NCBI GenBank assembly: GCA_964620425.1
Contig: CAZUGV010000007.1
Location: 62,001 to 126,000, forward strand
DNA: 64,000 nt
Reading direction: 5' to 3'
Origin: DASXUG01 sp964620425
GTDB lineage: Bacteria > Pseudomonadota > Gammaproteobacteria > Burkholderiales > Methylophilaceae
Both the position numbers and the translations under genes were made by a program. Positions 36,377 to 45,763 of this stretch are shown in pieces (the first letter of the stretch is position 1; every line of letters begins with the position of its first letter). The notes below the pieces were generated by a model that did no database searches, was not told the DNA's origin, and saw nothing but the letters and a program-made list of their open reading frames with translations.

Positions 36377-39300
36377 CAGTTGCAAACATCGCATTGACTG
36401 TGCCTGAAGGCGCTGTAGCGGAAAGAAAAGTTACTGACGATCAGGTTTCTGAAAATACAGAGCCTACGCAACGTATTGTCAAAATACGCCGTGATTACAA
36501 TACTTGGGTGGCGAATGAATCTATCGAAGATTACGCGCTACGTTTCACCCCACGATCTTACCGTAAATGGTCTATTTTACGCGTTTCTAATACCGCCTTA
36601 GGGGCAATCTCATTTCTTGTGCTTGAGGCGATTGGTGGCACAATCGCCGTAAATTATGGGTTTATCAATGCATTTTGGGCGATTTTAGCGGTTGGCGCGA
36701 TTATTTTTTTAACGGGTTTGCCCATTAGTTATTACGCCGCAAAATATGGCGTAGATATGGATTTACTGACCCGTGGCGCGAGTTTTGGCTATATTGGCTC
36801 GACCATTTCTTCGTTTATTTACGCCTCGTTTACCTTTATTTTGTTCTCGCTCGAGGCCGCTATTATGGCGTATGCGCTTGAGTTGTATTTTGGCTTGCCG
36901 CTGTATTTAGGTTATTTAGTGAGTGCGCTCATTGTCATTCCGCTAGTGACGCATGGGGTTACGCTGATTAGCCGTATCCAGATGATTACACAGCCTATTT
37001 GGTTGGGTTTAATGCTGTTGCCATTTATTGCGGTGATTCATCAAGACCCAAATATTTTCTCCCGCTTGATGGTGTTTGGTGGTGAATCTGGCACTGCTGG
37101 GCAGTTTAATTTGCTCATGTTTGGTGCAGCGACTGCGGTTGGCGTGGCGTTAATTCCCCAAATTGGTGAGCAAGTGGATTTTTTACGTTTTATGCCAGAG
37201 AAAACCCCTGAGAACCGTATGCGTTGGAATTTTGGCGTGTTGGTCGCAGGGCCTGGCTGGGTGGTGTTGGGCATTATTAAAATGCTTGGCGGTGCTTTGC
37301 TGGCGTATTTGGTGATACAAAATGATTTGTCGTATCAATCTGCCGTCAATCCAACCCATATGTATTTAGTCGGTTTTGATTACGTGTTTGATTCGCACCA
37401 AGTGGCGTTGGCGGTGACGGCGCTGTTTGTCTGCGTATCGCAAATTAAAGTGAATATGACCAATGCGTATGCGGGTTCGCTAGCATGGTCTAACTTTTTT
37501 GCGCGACTCACGCACAGCCACCCAGGGCGCGTGGTGTGGGTGGGTTTTAATGCGATTATTGCGATTTTGCTCATGGAGTTAGATGTTTTTAAAGCGCTAG
37601 AGCAAGTGCTGGGCTTGTATTCTAATATTGCCATCGCGTGGATAACGGCTGTAGTGGCGGATTTAGTCATTAACAAACCGCTAGGGTTAAGCCCAAAAGG
37701 AATTGAGTTTAGGCGTGCTTATTTGTACGACATTAACCCTGTGGGCGTTGGCACGATGTTGTTAGCCTCGTTAGTTTCCATTGCCGCATTTATGGGAATA
37801 TTTGGCACAGCCGCCCAGTCATTTTCTTCCTTTATTGCCTTAGGCACAGCCTTGGTGACTTCGCCCTTGATTGCTTGGGCAACACAAGGTAAATACTACA
37901 TTGCCCGCAAGCCACATATTTTTCTGCCGATTAAATCGCTACACAAATGCGTGGTGTGTGAGCGTGAATATGAAAGCGAAGATATGGCCCATTGCACCGC
38001 TTACCAAGGTGCAATTTGCTCGCTTTGTTGCTGTTTAGATGCGCGCTGTAATGACGCCTGTAAGCCGCATGCGCGTTTATCAAGCCAATGGATAGGGTTA
38101 AGCAAAAGAATTCTGCCCAAAGTTTTTTGGACGTATCTAAAAGGTGGGGTGGCGCATTATATTTTACTCATGAGTATTGCCTTGCTGTTTTTTGGCGCGG
38201 TACTCGGTTTGATTTACTATCACGAAACCATCACCTTGGAAGGCGCTGCTGCGGAATTATTACCACAACTACGCGCAGGGTATTTGAAAGTGTTTACTGC
38301 TTTGGTATTTGCCAGTGGTATTGTGGCTTGGTGGCTGGTGCTATCCACAGAAAGCCGTCGTGTGGCGCAAGAAGAGTCTAATCGCCAAACTGGCTTGCTT
38401 TTGCGCGAGATTGAACTACACAGACAAACCGATACTGAACTACAACTGGCGCGCCATGTTGCCGAGCAAGCCAATAAAGCTAAGAGCCGCTATATTACTG
38501 GCATTAGCCATGAACTTAGAACACCCTTGAACAGTATTTTAGGCTATGCACAACTGTTGGATAATGATGCGACGATTCCTGAAAATCGCAAGCACGCGAT
38601 TCGCGTGGTGAGGCGCAGTGGCGAACATTTGCTGTCGCTGATTGAAGGTACGCTGGATATTGCGCGAATCGAAAGCGGTAAGCTCACTTTTGATATGAAG
38701 CCTGTGCGCTTCCCTGAATTTATCAGTCAAATTGTGAGCATGTTTGAAATTCAAGCGCGTAACAAAGGCTTGGATTTTAAATATGAAGTCACTGGCGAGT
38801 TGCCAAAATTAGTGAGAGCAGATCAAAAACGCCTGACGCAAATTTTGATTAACATTTTGGGTAATGCCGTTAAATTTACCAAAGCTGGCAGTATTAAGTT
38901 TCGTATTCAATATGCGCGTGAAATCGCCCATATTGAAATCGAAGACACTGGGCCTGGCATTAAACGCGAAGAGCGCGACAAAATCTTTGAGCCATTTGCG
39001 CGCGGCAGTGCGGCGAATCAAATTAACATTGGCGGTACTGGTTTGGGTTTAACCATTAGCAAGTTATTAACTGGTTTAATGGGCGGTGAGCTTAACTTCA
39101 AAAGTGAAGTAGGCAAGGGCACGACTTTTCAGATTCGCTTGTTTTTATCGCAAATTCATCGCGCTAGTGCGGATGAGCCTGTCAGCTTGCTGAACCGTAT
39201 CGCTTACCAAGGTGTTCGCCGTAAGGTGTTGGTGGTGGATAATGAACCCGTTGACCGTGAGTTGCTGGTCAATATTCTAAGCCCGCTTGGTTTTGAAATG

Positions 39301-39873
39301 GCAGAGGCCGCGACAGGGGAAGAGGCTCTGGCCGTGTATAAAGAGTTTAACCCTGACGTGATTTTGATGGATCTAGCCATGCCCGTGATGGATGGTTGGG
39401 AAGCTTCCTACATTATCCGCAAGATACATCAATCCAATATACCCATCGCCATTGTTTCTGCCAATGCTTATGATAAAAATTTAGATAATGCGGCAGGCAT
39501 TTCATCGCTCGATTTTATTGTAAAACCTGTTAATGTCGAAGAGTTGCTCGATTGGATTGGTAATGCACTTAAACTCACATGGGTGAATGATGATGGTGAG
39601 CTGAATCAGAGCGGGATATTGTTAGACCAACAGCAACATCAGTATCAACCTGCGCAGATGCAGGCAGAGCCACTCAAAACCCCACCTGAACAAGTGCTGA
39701 ATGAATTGTTGGCTTTGGTTAATTTGGGTTATATCAAGGGTATCAATCAGAAATTGGATGAAATTGCGTTGATGGGCGGTGGTTATGAAGAGTTTGTTAC
39801 AATGATGCGTCAGTTTTCTAGCCAGTTTCAAATCGAATCCATGAAAAACTTTATGCAAGAGTTACAGGCATGA
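36373..39873 (+). CDS. NCS1 permease fused to hybrid histidine kinase (transporter-sensor), with Cys-rich module
   Basis: 1166 residues. Residues about 50-510 are a full NCS1-type permease (purine/cytosine/allantoin family): ANESIEDYALRFTPRSYRKW at the start and about 12 helices. Residues 526-563 form a cytoplasmic Cys-rich module with nine Cys (526, 529, 541, 549, 552, 553, 554, 559, 563). Two more helices (about 592-615 and 637-657) follow, then a short coiled coil, HisKA with His713 (ISHELRTPLNSILGY), HATPase motifs (GNAVKFT, DTGPGI, GGTGLGL), a receiver with Asp1000 and Lys1051, and a helical tail. It thus resembles in principle CbrA, in which a sodium/solute symporter is fused to a kinase, but with another transporter family. 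The start is TTG at 36373 after GGGGAA, coupled to a leader ORF. The ligand is unknown; urea, formamide or a purine breakdown product are inferences from the neighbours. Confidence 0.92.
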   Translation: MTVANIALTVPEGAVAERKVTDDQVSENTEPTQRIVKIRRDYNTWVANESIEDYALRFTPRSYRKWSILRVSNTALGAISFLVLEAIGGTIAVNYGFINAFWAILAVGAIIFLTGLPISYYAAKYGVDMDLLTRGASFGYIGSTISSFIYASFTFILFSLEAAIMAYALELYFGLPLYLGYLVSALIVIPLVTHGVTLISRIQMITQPIWLGLMLLPFIAVIHQDPNIFSRLMVFGGESGTAGQFNLLMFGAATAVGVALIPQIGEQVDFLRFMPEKTPENRMRWNFGVLVAGPGWVVLGIIKMLGGALLAYLVIQNDLSYQSAVNPTHMYLVGFDYVFDSHQVALAVTALFVCVSQIKVNMTNAYAGSLAWSNFFARLTHSHPGRVVWVGFNAIIAILLMELDVFKALEQVLGLYSNIAIAWITAVVADLVINKPLGLSPKGIEFRRAYLYDINPVGVGTMLLASLVSIAAFMGIFGTAAQSFSSFIALGTALVTSPLIAWATQGKYYIARKPHIFLPIKSLHKCVVCEREYESEDMAHCTAYQGAICSLCCCLDARCNDACKPHARLSSQWIGLSKRILPKVFWTYLKGGVAHYILLMSIALLFFGAVLGLIYYHETITLEGAAAELLPQLRAGYLKVFTALVFASGIVAWWLVLSTESRRVAQEESNRQTGLLLREIELHRQTDTELQLARHVAEQANKAKSRYITGISHELRTPLNSILGYAQLLDNDATIPENRKHAIRVVRRSGEHLLSLIEGTLDIARIESGKLTFDMKPVRFPEFISQIVSMFEIQARNKGLDFKYEVTGELPKLVRADQKRLTQILINILGNAVKFTKAGSIKFRIQYAREIAHIEIEDTGPGIKREERDKIFEPFARGSAANQINIGGTGLGLTISKLLTGLMGGELNFKSEVGKGTTFQIRLFLSQIHRASADEPVSLLNRIAYQGVRRKVLVVDNEPVDRELLVNILSPLGFEMAEAATGEEALAVYKEFNPDVILMDLAMPVMDGWEASYIIRKIHQSNIPIAIVSANAYDKNLDNAAGISSLDFIVKPVNVEELLDWIGNALKLTWVNDDGELNQSGILLDQQQHQYQPAQMQAEPLKTPPEQVLNELLALVNLGYIKGINQKLDEIALMGGGYEEFVTMMRQFSSQFQIESMKNFMQELQA

Positions 39874-40817
39874 CCAATATTGGACTAAATCGTAATCAAC
39901 CCGCTACCGTGCTCATTGTGGATGATGTGCTGGATAATCTAGCCGTATTGCATGATGCGCTAGACGAAACCGGCTACGTGGTGTTAGTGGCAAGTAACGG
40001 CATCGCCGCGATTCAGATTGCCAATCAAGCCCAGCCAGACGTTATTTTGCTGGATGCCATCATGCCAGAAATGGATGGTTTTGAAGTCTGCCGCCAACTA
40101 AAAGCGGACATTAACACGAGCAGTATCCCAGTGATTTTTATGACAGGATTGACGGAGGCGGAGCATGTGGCCGCAGCGTTTGGCGTGGGCGGTACGGATT
40201 ATGTGACCAAGCCCATCCGCCCCAAAGAAGTACTGGCCAGAATCTCTGCCCATATCCAAACCGCAAAAATGATGCAACAAGCGCGTAGCACTTTAGATGC
40301 GTTTGGGCAGGCTTCGATTGCGGTTACCCCAAACGATGGCAAAATCGTTTGGCAAACGCCCCTTGCGCGTGCACTGTTGCAAAAGTATTTTTCACCCACA
40401 CTGGAAAGCAATGAACACCCCACACCCACACCGATTTTAAATTGGATGGAAACGTCACTGATTGAGATTGATAAGGGCGGCGCAATTCAGCCTCTCGTCA
40501 TCATAAAAGGTGCGGATCGGCTGATTTTTAGCGCTGCGGCTTTTTCGGGCGATGAGCATTGGGTGATTCTGCTCAGAGAAGAATCTGATGCCGCGCAAAT
40601 TGAAGCGTTAATGACCACTTTTAGCCTGACCAAGCGTGAATCTGAAGTGTTGTATTGGGCGATTAAAGGTAAAACTAATCGCGATATTGGCGATATTCTT
40701 GGCACCAGCCCCAGAACCATCAACAAGCATCTTGAGCATGTATTTCAAAAGCTTGGCGTTGAAACCAGAACCGCCGCAGCCTCTCTAGCGGCGACTAAAT
40801 TACGTATGGCAAAATAA
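39870..40817 (+). CDS. LuxR-type response regulator, partner of the transporter-kinase
   Basis: 315 residues. The receiver domain has the acidic pair Asp18-Asp19, phosphorylation site Asp62 (VILLDAIMPEMDG) and Lys114 (DYVTKPIRPKE). A middle region (about 130-235) looks like a degenerate PAS-type domain (VTPNDGKIVWQTPLARALLQ). A GerE/LuxR helix-turn-helix follows at about 245-305, SLTKRESEVLYWAIKGKTNR through SPRTINKHLEHVFQKLG. It overlaps the kinase gene by 4 bp (ATGA), so the two are translated together and form a phosphorelay. DNA targets are unknown; the urt-ure and fmd genes are the nearest candidates. Confidence 0.92.
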   Translation: MTNIGLNRNQPATVLIVDDVLDNLAVLHDALDETGYVVLVASNGIAAIQIANQAQPDVILLDAIMPEMDGFEVCRQLKADINTSSIPVIFMTGLTEAEHVAAAFGVGGTDYVTKPIRPKEVLARISAHIQTAKMMQQARSTLDAFGQASIAVTPNDGKIVWQTPLARALLQKYFSPTLESNEHPTPTPILNWMETSLIEIDKGGAIQPLVIIKGADRLIFSAAAFSGDEHWVILLREESDAAQIEALMTTFSLTKRESEVLYWAIKGKTNRDIGDILGTSPRTINKHLEHVFQKLGVETRTAAASLAATKLRMAK

Positions 40818-40871
40818 TTTTCTTTGAGTAGGTTGAAGCGCTTGCGCTTACTCGCTTGCTATTCCAACTAT

Positions 40872-40901
40872 TTGATCTATAGCTAGTTGATTTATAGCTA
40901 A
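40872..40901. repeat. 15-bp tandem duplication downstream of the response regulator gene
   Basis: TTGATCTATAGCTAG (40872-40886) is followed by TTGATTTATAGCTAA (40887-40901), 13 of 15 identical, then a partial third unit TTGATGCTAA. It lies between convergent genes. Confidence 0.7.
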
Positions 40902-40918
40902 TTGATGCTAAATTGTTT

Positions 40919-41398
40919 TTAGAATAGCTTTGCTTGTGCGGCAGGGGGTGCAGATAATAGCGCGCCTATATCAATCTCAAAAATCCCTAGCTTGCCCGCA
41001 CATGGCATAAAATCTACAGGTTGGGCATCTTCAAATAAAAATCCATAATATTCTTGATGCACGCCGCCAAAATGCGTGCGTTGTTCGCGGCTGATATGCG
41101 CTGGTAATTCATCAGGTTTGCAGCATAAGACTAACTGCGCTACTCCAACCACCCCGCCATAATCTAGTTTTTCTAGGTCGGGGATTGGTATATCAGTGTT
41201 TGTTTTAATGTAATGGTAAAACTGCTCATACAAGCCTTTACTGGCATGAATGAGCATAGGACCGCGGTATGATGTGCCCCAAGTACGGTCATCCACCTTT
41301 AGATAACCGTTAGCAATCAGCCATGCGTAGGGTTGCTTGAGCGAAAGTGCTTTAATGACGCCAATTGATGGCAAAGCGCGATGATTTGAGGCTACCAA
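40919..41398 (-). CDS. ASCH domain protein
   Basis: 159 residues. GVIKALSLKQPYAWLIANGYLKVDDRTW, in part, with RGPMLIHAS and the central GGVVGVAQL make a small ASCH (PUA-like) beta-barrel, a fold thought to bind RNA or modified nucleosides. The ATG at 41398 overlaps the end of the SDR gene by 7 bp, so the two are coupled. Its physiological role is unknown. Confidence 0.82.
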   Translation of the reverse strand: MVASNHRALPSIGVIKALSLKQPYAWLIANGYLKVDDRTWGTSYRGPMLIHASKGLYEQFYHYIKTNTDIPIPDLEKLDYGGVVGVAQLVLCCKPDELPAHISREQRTHFGGVHQEYYGFLFEDAQPVDFMPCAGKLGIFEIDIGALLSAPPAAQAKLF

Positions 41399-42087
41399 GC
41401 AATCTCTTTTCCATCAAATGCAATAAATCTACCCGCATTCTCCAAAGTAAGTTGTGCAATCACCTGACGCAGACCACTCACGCTTTGTTGGGTGTTAATT
41501 AGGCCATTTGGCCCGCCCATATCGGTTTGCACCCAGCCAGGGTGCAGCACGCCACAGGCGATGCCATAGGGTTTAAGATCTATGCTTAAGCTTTTCATCA
41601 CCATGTTGACTGCGGCTTTGCTACTGCGGTAGATATAGCTACCACCGCTGGTGTTGTCGTCCATGCTGCCCATTTTGCTGCTAAGGCTGACTATTTTTTT
41701 GTGTTTGCTACGGGCAACGTGAGCGGTAAATGCTTCTGCCATTTTAAGTGGGGCGATGCTGTTGATTTTAAATGCTTGCGCCCAAGCATCAGCATCCACT
41801 TCGCCCAAAGCGCTTTCTGGGTAAACGCCTGCGTTGTTAATCAGCACATCAATCGCGTGAGCAGCCAATTTATCTGCAAGGGTTTCTATCTGAGAAAAAT
41901 CTGCTACATCTAAAGCATAAACGGTGACTTTATCTGCAAACTCTGTAGCGAGTGCGTTTAGCGCGCTTGCGCTACTTGGCTCACGACAACACGCTAGCAC
42001 TTGCCAGCCATCGGCTGCATATTGTTTTACAAATTCAAGACCAATGCCGCGATTAGCGCCAGTGATTAAAACGGTAGGCTGTGTCAT
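41392..42087 (-). CDS. Short-chain dehydrogenase/reductase
   Basis: 231 residues, classical SDR. The NAD(P)-binding motif TGANRGIGLEF is at the start, followed by LINNAGVYPES and the catalytic segment VSLSSKMGS with YIYRSSKAAVN (Ser-Tyr-Lys). This subgroup, with GPNGLINTQQSVSGLR at the C-terminus, is common in proteobacteria but its substrate is not known. Confidence 0.92.
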   Translation of the reverse strand: MTQPTVLITGANRGIGLEFVKQYAADGWQVLACCREPSSASALNALATEFADKVTVYALDVADFSQIETLADKLAAHAIDVLINNAGVYPESALGEVDADAWAQAFKINSIAPLKMAEAFTAHVARSKHKKIVSLSSKMGSMDDNTSGGSYIYRSSKAAVNMVMKSLSIDLKPYGIACGVLHPGWVQTDMGGPNGLINTQQSVSGLRQVIAQLTLENAGRFIAFDGKEIAW

Positions 42088-42197
42088 GGACTAATTTCCA
42101 AATAAAAAGATTAGGTGCGTATCATATAATAGGTCAGGTAAATGGAGAAGTTTAGCTGTTATAGCATGGCATTTGTCGATAAACTGAGGTTTTTATT

Positions 42198-43088
42198 TTG
42201 TGTGATAGTGTTGTGAGAGAAGCCCATCCATTTAAAGGCATTTTGTTTATTTTAGGCGCAGTGTTTTTGTTTGCAGGGAGTGATGCTTTATCAAAATACC
42301 TCACGCAGTTTTATCCTGTAGTCTTAGTGTTGTGGGTGCGTTACGTGGTGCATGTGTTGCTGATGTTGATTGCGTTACGCCCCAAATCAATACACTCTTT
42401 ATTTGTCACGGCTAACCCAAAATTGCAGTTGGTGCGCGGTCTGTGTATGTCATGTACTAACCTGCTATTTATTTCAGCATTGTGTTTTATCCCATTGGCA
42501 GAGGGCACGTCAATTGTCTATCTCACTCCACTGATTGTGACTGTGCTATCAGGGCCATTGCTGGGGGAGCGAGTGGAGCGTTTGCAATGGGTTGCGGTGG
42601 TGATTGGTTTTATTGGCGTATTGTTGATTGTGCGTCCAGGCGGGGCGTTATTTCATCCTGTTGCACTACTGGCGCTCGGCGCGGCTTGCAGTTTTAGCTT
42701 ATATCAGTTGGTTACACGCAAATTAAACAAAACGGATAGTGCCAATGTATCCAACTTTATCAGTGGTTTGGTGAGCGTGGCTGTCACGAGCTTGCTTTTA
42801 CCGTTTTTCTGGCAAGTGCCCACCTTACATTTCGGCTTGCTGATGGTCGCATTGGGTTTTTCTGCATTGATTAGTCATTTATGGATGACGCACGCTTACC
42901 ATCATGCAAATCCTTCCACTTTGGCGCCATTTACTTATTTGCAACTGCCTTTTGCGGGTTTTATTGGGTATATGTTGTTTGATCATATTCCCGATACACT
43001 TGCTTTTGTCGGGATGTTTATTATTGCATTAGGCGGATTGCTTGTGATATTTGGGCAGCGTAAAGCGGTTGAGCCTGTGGCGGATTAA
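42198..43088 (+). CDS. DMT-superfamily transporter with EamA domains
   Basis: 296 residues with ten predicted helices in two EamA repeats: the first starts GILFILGAVFLFAGSDALSKY, the second near LLALGAACSFSLYQLVTRKL. Such proteins usually export metabolites or amino acids. The start is a TTG at 42198 with GAGGT 8 bp upstream; a GTG at 42213 is possible. It diverges from the SDR gene. Confidence 0.88.
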   Translation: MCDSVVREAHPFKGILFILGAVFLFAGSDALSKYLTQFYPVVLVLWVRYVVHVLLMLIALRPKSIHSLFVTANPKLQLVRGLCMSCTNLLFISALCFIPLAEGTSIVYLTPLIVTVLSGPLLGERVERLQWVAVVIGFIGVLLIVRPGGALFHPVALLALGAACSFSLYQLVTRKLNKTDSANVSNFISGLVSVAVTSLLLPFFWQVPTLHFGLLMVALGFSALISHLWMTHAYHHANPSTLAPFTYLQLPFAGFIGYMLFDHIPDTLAFVGMFIIALGGLLVIFGQRKAVEPVAD

Positions 43089-43093
43089 GGCAG

Positions 43094-43558
43094 TTAAATC
43101 CCGTTTTTGAACCCAAGCTGCCGCCAAGCTTCAAAACTCACCAGCGCCACTGTATTAGCAAGATTCATACTGCGATTATTGGGCAACATGGGGATGCGCA
43201 ATAAATGCGCTTGCCCCACCGCTTCACGCACTTCATCTGGCAAGCCCGCGGTTTCTGAGCCAAACAACAGCACATCTCCCGCTTGATATGCGACTTCATG
43301 ATAGTAGTTTTTGCCTTTGGTGGTCAGCGCAAATACACGCGCAGGTTTGATGGTGTCGAGAAAATCTTGATAACTTGCGTGTACTTTCATCTCGGCAATG
43401 TCGTGGTAATCCAACCCTGCGCGCATTAAATTTTTATCGTCAAACTTAAACGCAATTTCACCGATTAAATGCAAAGTGAAACCACCATTCGCGGCGAGAC
43501 GGATGACATTGCCACAGTTTTGTGGAATTTTTGGTTCGTATAGGGCGATATGTAGCAT
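43094..43558 (-). CDS. trmL: tRNA (cytidine(34)-2'-O)-methyltransferase
   Basis: 154 residues, a minimal SPOUT methyltransferase. The trefoil-knot SAM site is formed by LLFGSETAGLPDEV and LRIPMLPNNRSMNLANTVAL. The N-terminus MLHIALYEPKIPQNCGNVIR is that of TrmL. It 2'-O-methylates the wobble base of leucine tRNAs. It follows gpsA by 31 bp. Confidence 0.95.
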   Translation of the reverse strand: MLHIALYEPKIPQNCGNVIRLAANGGFTLHLIGEIAFKFDDKNLMRAGLDYHDIAEMKVHASYQDFLDTIKPARVFALTTKGKNYYHEVAYQAGDVLLFGSETAGLPDEVREAVGQAHLLRIPMLPNNRSMNLANTVALVSFEAWRQLGFKNGI

Positions 43559-43589
43559 GTGGAAATTGAGTATAGCTGTTTGAAATGAA

Positions 43590-44579
43590 TCAAACGCCTT
43601 CGGGCTTTTGCTCGCGGCTGAGTAAATCCATCACCGCCTCTCGAGCGGATTTCCCATGCGATAACACTTGGTCTACTTCATAAGTAATCGGCATATCCAC
43701 GCCTAAATCGGCGGCACGTTTCACCACTTCGCGCGCCGTGTGTACGCCTTCTGCGACATGCCCCAAGTTTTGCAAAATCTCCGCCAATGGCTTGCCCGTA
43801 GCGAGTTGCAAGCCGACTTCGCGGTTGCGTGAGTATTGCCCCGTGCAGGTTAAAATCAAGTCGCCTGCGCCAGCCAGCCCCATGAAAGTTTCTTTTTGTC
43901 CGCCAAGCGCTAAACCAAAACGCGTCATTTCCGCTAAACCGCGTGTGATTAAGGCGGCACGTGCGTTGTTGCCAAATGCCATACCATCTGAAATACCTGC
44001 GGCAATCGCCATCACATTTTTTAATGCGCCACCAACGGCTACGCCAGCAACATCTTGGCTGGTATAAACACGGAAGTTACCACCATGCATGGCAGCGCCT
44101 GCCTCTGTGGCAAAATCTGCATTGTTAGCCGCTAATGTCACCGCAGTCGGCAAGCCGCGCACTAACTCAGCCGCAAAACTTGGACCAGAAAGCGCACCCC
44201 AAGCTTGTTCAGCACCTAGCTCTTCAAGCGCAACTTCGTGCGGTAGTTTTGCGGTGGCAGGTTCTAAGCCTTTGTTTGCCCAAATCACAGGCAAGTGTAC
44301 GCCAAGTTGTTTGATGTCTTGCAGAATCGCGCGAAAGCCAGCGGTTGGGACGACAGACAAAATAAAATCCGCACCATCAAGCGCAATACTTAAATCGGAT
44401 TCAACACTCAGATTGTCATTAAATTTGAAATCGCCCAAATAACGCGGATTGGCGCGAACATTGCGCATGCCAGAAACATGCGCTGAGCTACGCGCCCAAA
44501 GGCTCACTTGGTGGCGTTGACTGATTTGCATGGCGAGGGCTGTACCCCAAGCGCCTGCGCCTAACACGGCAATTTTCAT
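43590..44579 (-). CDS. gpsA: Glycerol-3-phosphate dehydrogenase (NAD(P)+)
   Basis: 329 residues. The N-terminal NAD(P) motif AVLGAGAWGTALAMQIS, the catalytic-lysine region VAGVAVGGALKNVMAIAAGI and GLAGAGDLILTCTG are canonical. It reduces dihydroxyacetone phosphate for phospholipid synthesis. It belongs to the block secB-SH3-gpsA-trmL on the minus strand. Confidence 0.97.
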   Translation of the reverse strand: MKIAVLGAGAWGTALAMQISQRHQVSLWARSSAHVSGMRNVRANPRYLGDFKFNDNLSVESDLSIALDGADFILSVVPTAGFRAILQDIKQLGVHLPVIWANKGLEPATAKLPHEVALEELGAEQAWGALSGPSFAAELVRGLPTAVTLAANNADFATEAGAAMHGGNFRVYTSQDVAGVAVGGALKNVMAIAAGISDGMAFGNNARAALITRGLAEMTRFGLALGGQKETFMGLAGAGDLILTCTGQYSRNREVGLQLATGKPLAEILQNLGHVAEGVHTAREVVKRAADLGVDMPITYEVDQVLSHGKSAREAVMDLLSREQKPEGV

Positions 44580-44661
44580 AGGTGTTTTTACTTATAATTT
44601 ATTTGAAATTCGAGAACTCAAGGCTAACATTTGCAGCGCAAATGCCTAGCTAACTCAATAC

Positions 44662-45120
44662 CTAGCTACCCCAGGTTGAGCTGGCTAAAACATAACCAGT
44701 CAGCCCATCTCGATGTTTTACTTTGACCCAGCCATTTTTGCTTGGCTCTAATAACTCTAACACGACATCTTTATCTAGTCTTGCGATGAGTATAGAAGCG
44801 ACATCGGCAGATTTACGCAGCTCAGTTTGTGCCTGCGTAATCAACACTGTGCGTTTTGCAGCGCTTAATTGCTTAACTTCCACCCAGCTCAAACCGCCTT
44901 GGTTATCTCGCACTTTAACCCAATCACCAAGGTTAACAATCACTTCGACAGGGTAACCCTGACCAAGTAAATAGAGCTTTTTACCCTGCGGAGAGGGCGC
45001 GTCATATAAAACAGCTTTGGGAGCAGAAACCGAGCGATACTCAAGCGCCACCACCAGATTTGGCAGCAGCGCAAGCAGTGTGGCAATTAAAACAAACTTA
45101 GTGCGTGGTTGGTGCCGCAT
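44662..45120 (-). CDS. Exported SH3-domain protein
   Basis: 152 residues from the ATG at 45120. That start gives a proper signal peptide (MRHQPRTKFVLIATLLALLP, cleaved near VVA/LE) and overlaps secB by only 23 bp; the frame reaches 45156. Two SH3-like repeats follow: SAPKAVLYDAPSPQGKKLYL through GLSWVEVKQL, and TQAQTELRKSADVASILIAR through GWVKVKHRDGLTGYV. Such domains bind peptidoglycan peptides. Its place between secB and gpsA is conserved in many betaproteobacteria. Confidence 0.85.
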   Translation of the reverse strand: MRHQPRTKFVLIATLLALLPNLVVALEYRSVSAPKAVLYDAPSPQGKKLYLLGQGYPVEVIVNLGDWVKVRDNQGGLSWVEVKQLSAAKRTVLITQAQTELRKSADVASILIARLDKDVVLELLEPSKNGWVKVKHRDGLTGYVLASSTWGS

Positions 45121-45571
45121 TCTGTGCTTGTTTTTGCTGATGGTACAGCGCTTCAAAGTTCACTGGGCTTAACAACACAGGTGGGAAACCAGCGCGCGTG
45201 ACAATATCAGAAACCGCTTCACGCAAGTATGGGAACAAAATGTTTGGGCAAGCGATGCTCATAATAATTTCCAAGCCATCTTCAGGCACGTTTTGTACTT
45301 GAAAAATACCAGCTTGCGCAACTTCAACCAAAAACACTGTTTTGTCTTCGATTTTTGAAGTCACAGTCACAGTCGTTACCACTTCATAAAAGCCTTCATC
45401 CAGCTTGCTAGCATTGTTGCTTAACTCAATGCCCACTTGAGGCGTTTCACGGTTCATAAAGATTTGTGGCGCATTGGGGATCTCCAATGACATATCTTTT
45501 ACGTACAGTTTTTCAATTGAAAAACTTGGTTGAGGGGCTTGCTGTTCTGCTGCTACATTTTCTTCTGCCAT
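45098..45571 (-). CDS. secB: Protein-export chaperone SecB
   Basis: 157 residues. SFSIEKLYVKDMSLEIPNAP at the start and the segment CPNILFPYLREAVSDIVTRAG with FPPVLLSPVNFEALY are SecB text. The tetramer holds preproteins unfolded for SecA. The upstream 180 bp is AT-rich with degenerate CTAGTTAAA repeats. Confidence 0.97.
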   Translation of the reverse strand: MAEENVAAEQQAPQPSFSIEKLYVKDMSLEIPNAPQIFMNRETPQVGIELSNNASKLDEGFYEVVTTVTVTSKIEDKTVFLVEVAQAGIFQVQNVPEDGLEIIMSIACPNILFPYLREAVSDIVTRAGFPPVLLSPVNFEALYHQQKQAQNAAPTTH

Positions 45572-45763
45572 GACATTTCCTAATTTTGTTAGCCAAGCTA
45601 ACGGTTAAATAAACACTAGTTAAATAAAAAACTAGTAAAAAACAACTGGTTAAACAAACAACAACTTTAATAAAAACAGCATTCTAACTTAAAGCTGATA
45701 TGCGACTCAAATAATCCCATATTTTTATGACAATAGGTTTAAACCGCTATCATGCATTGCGAA

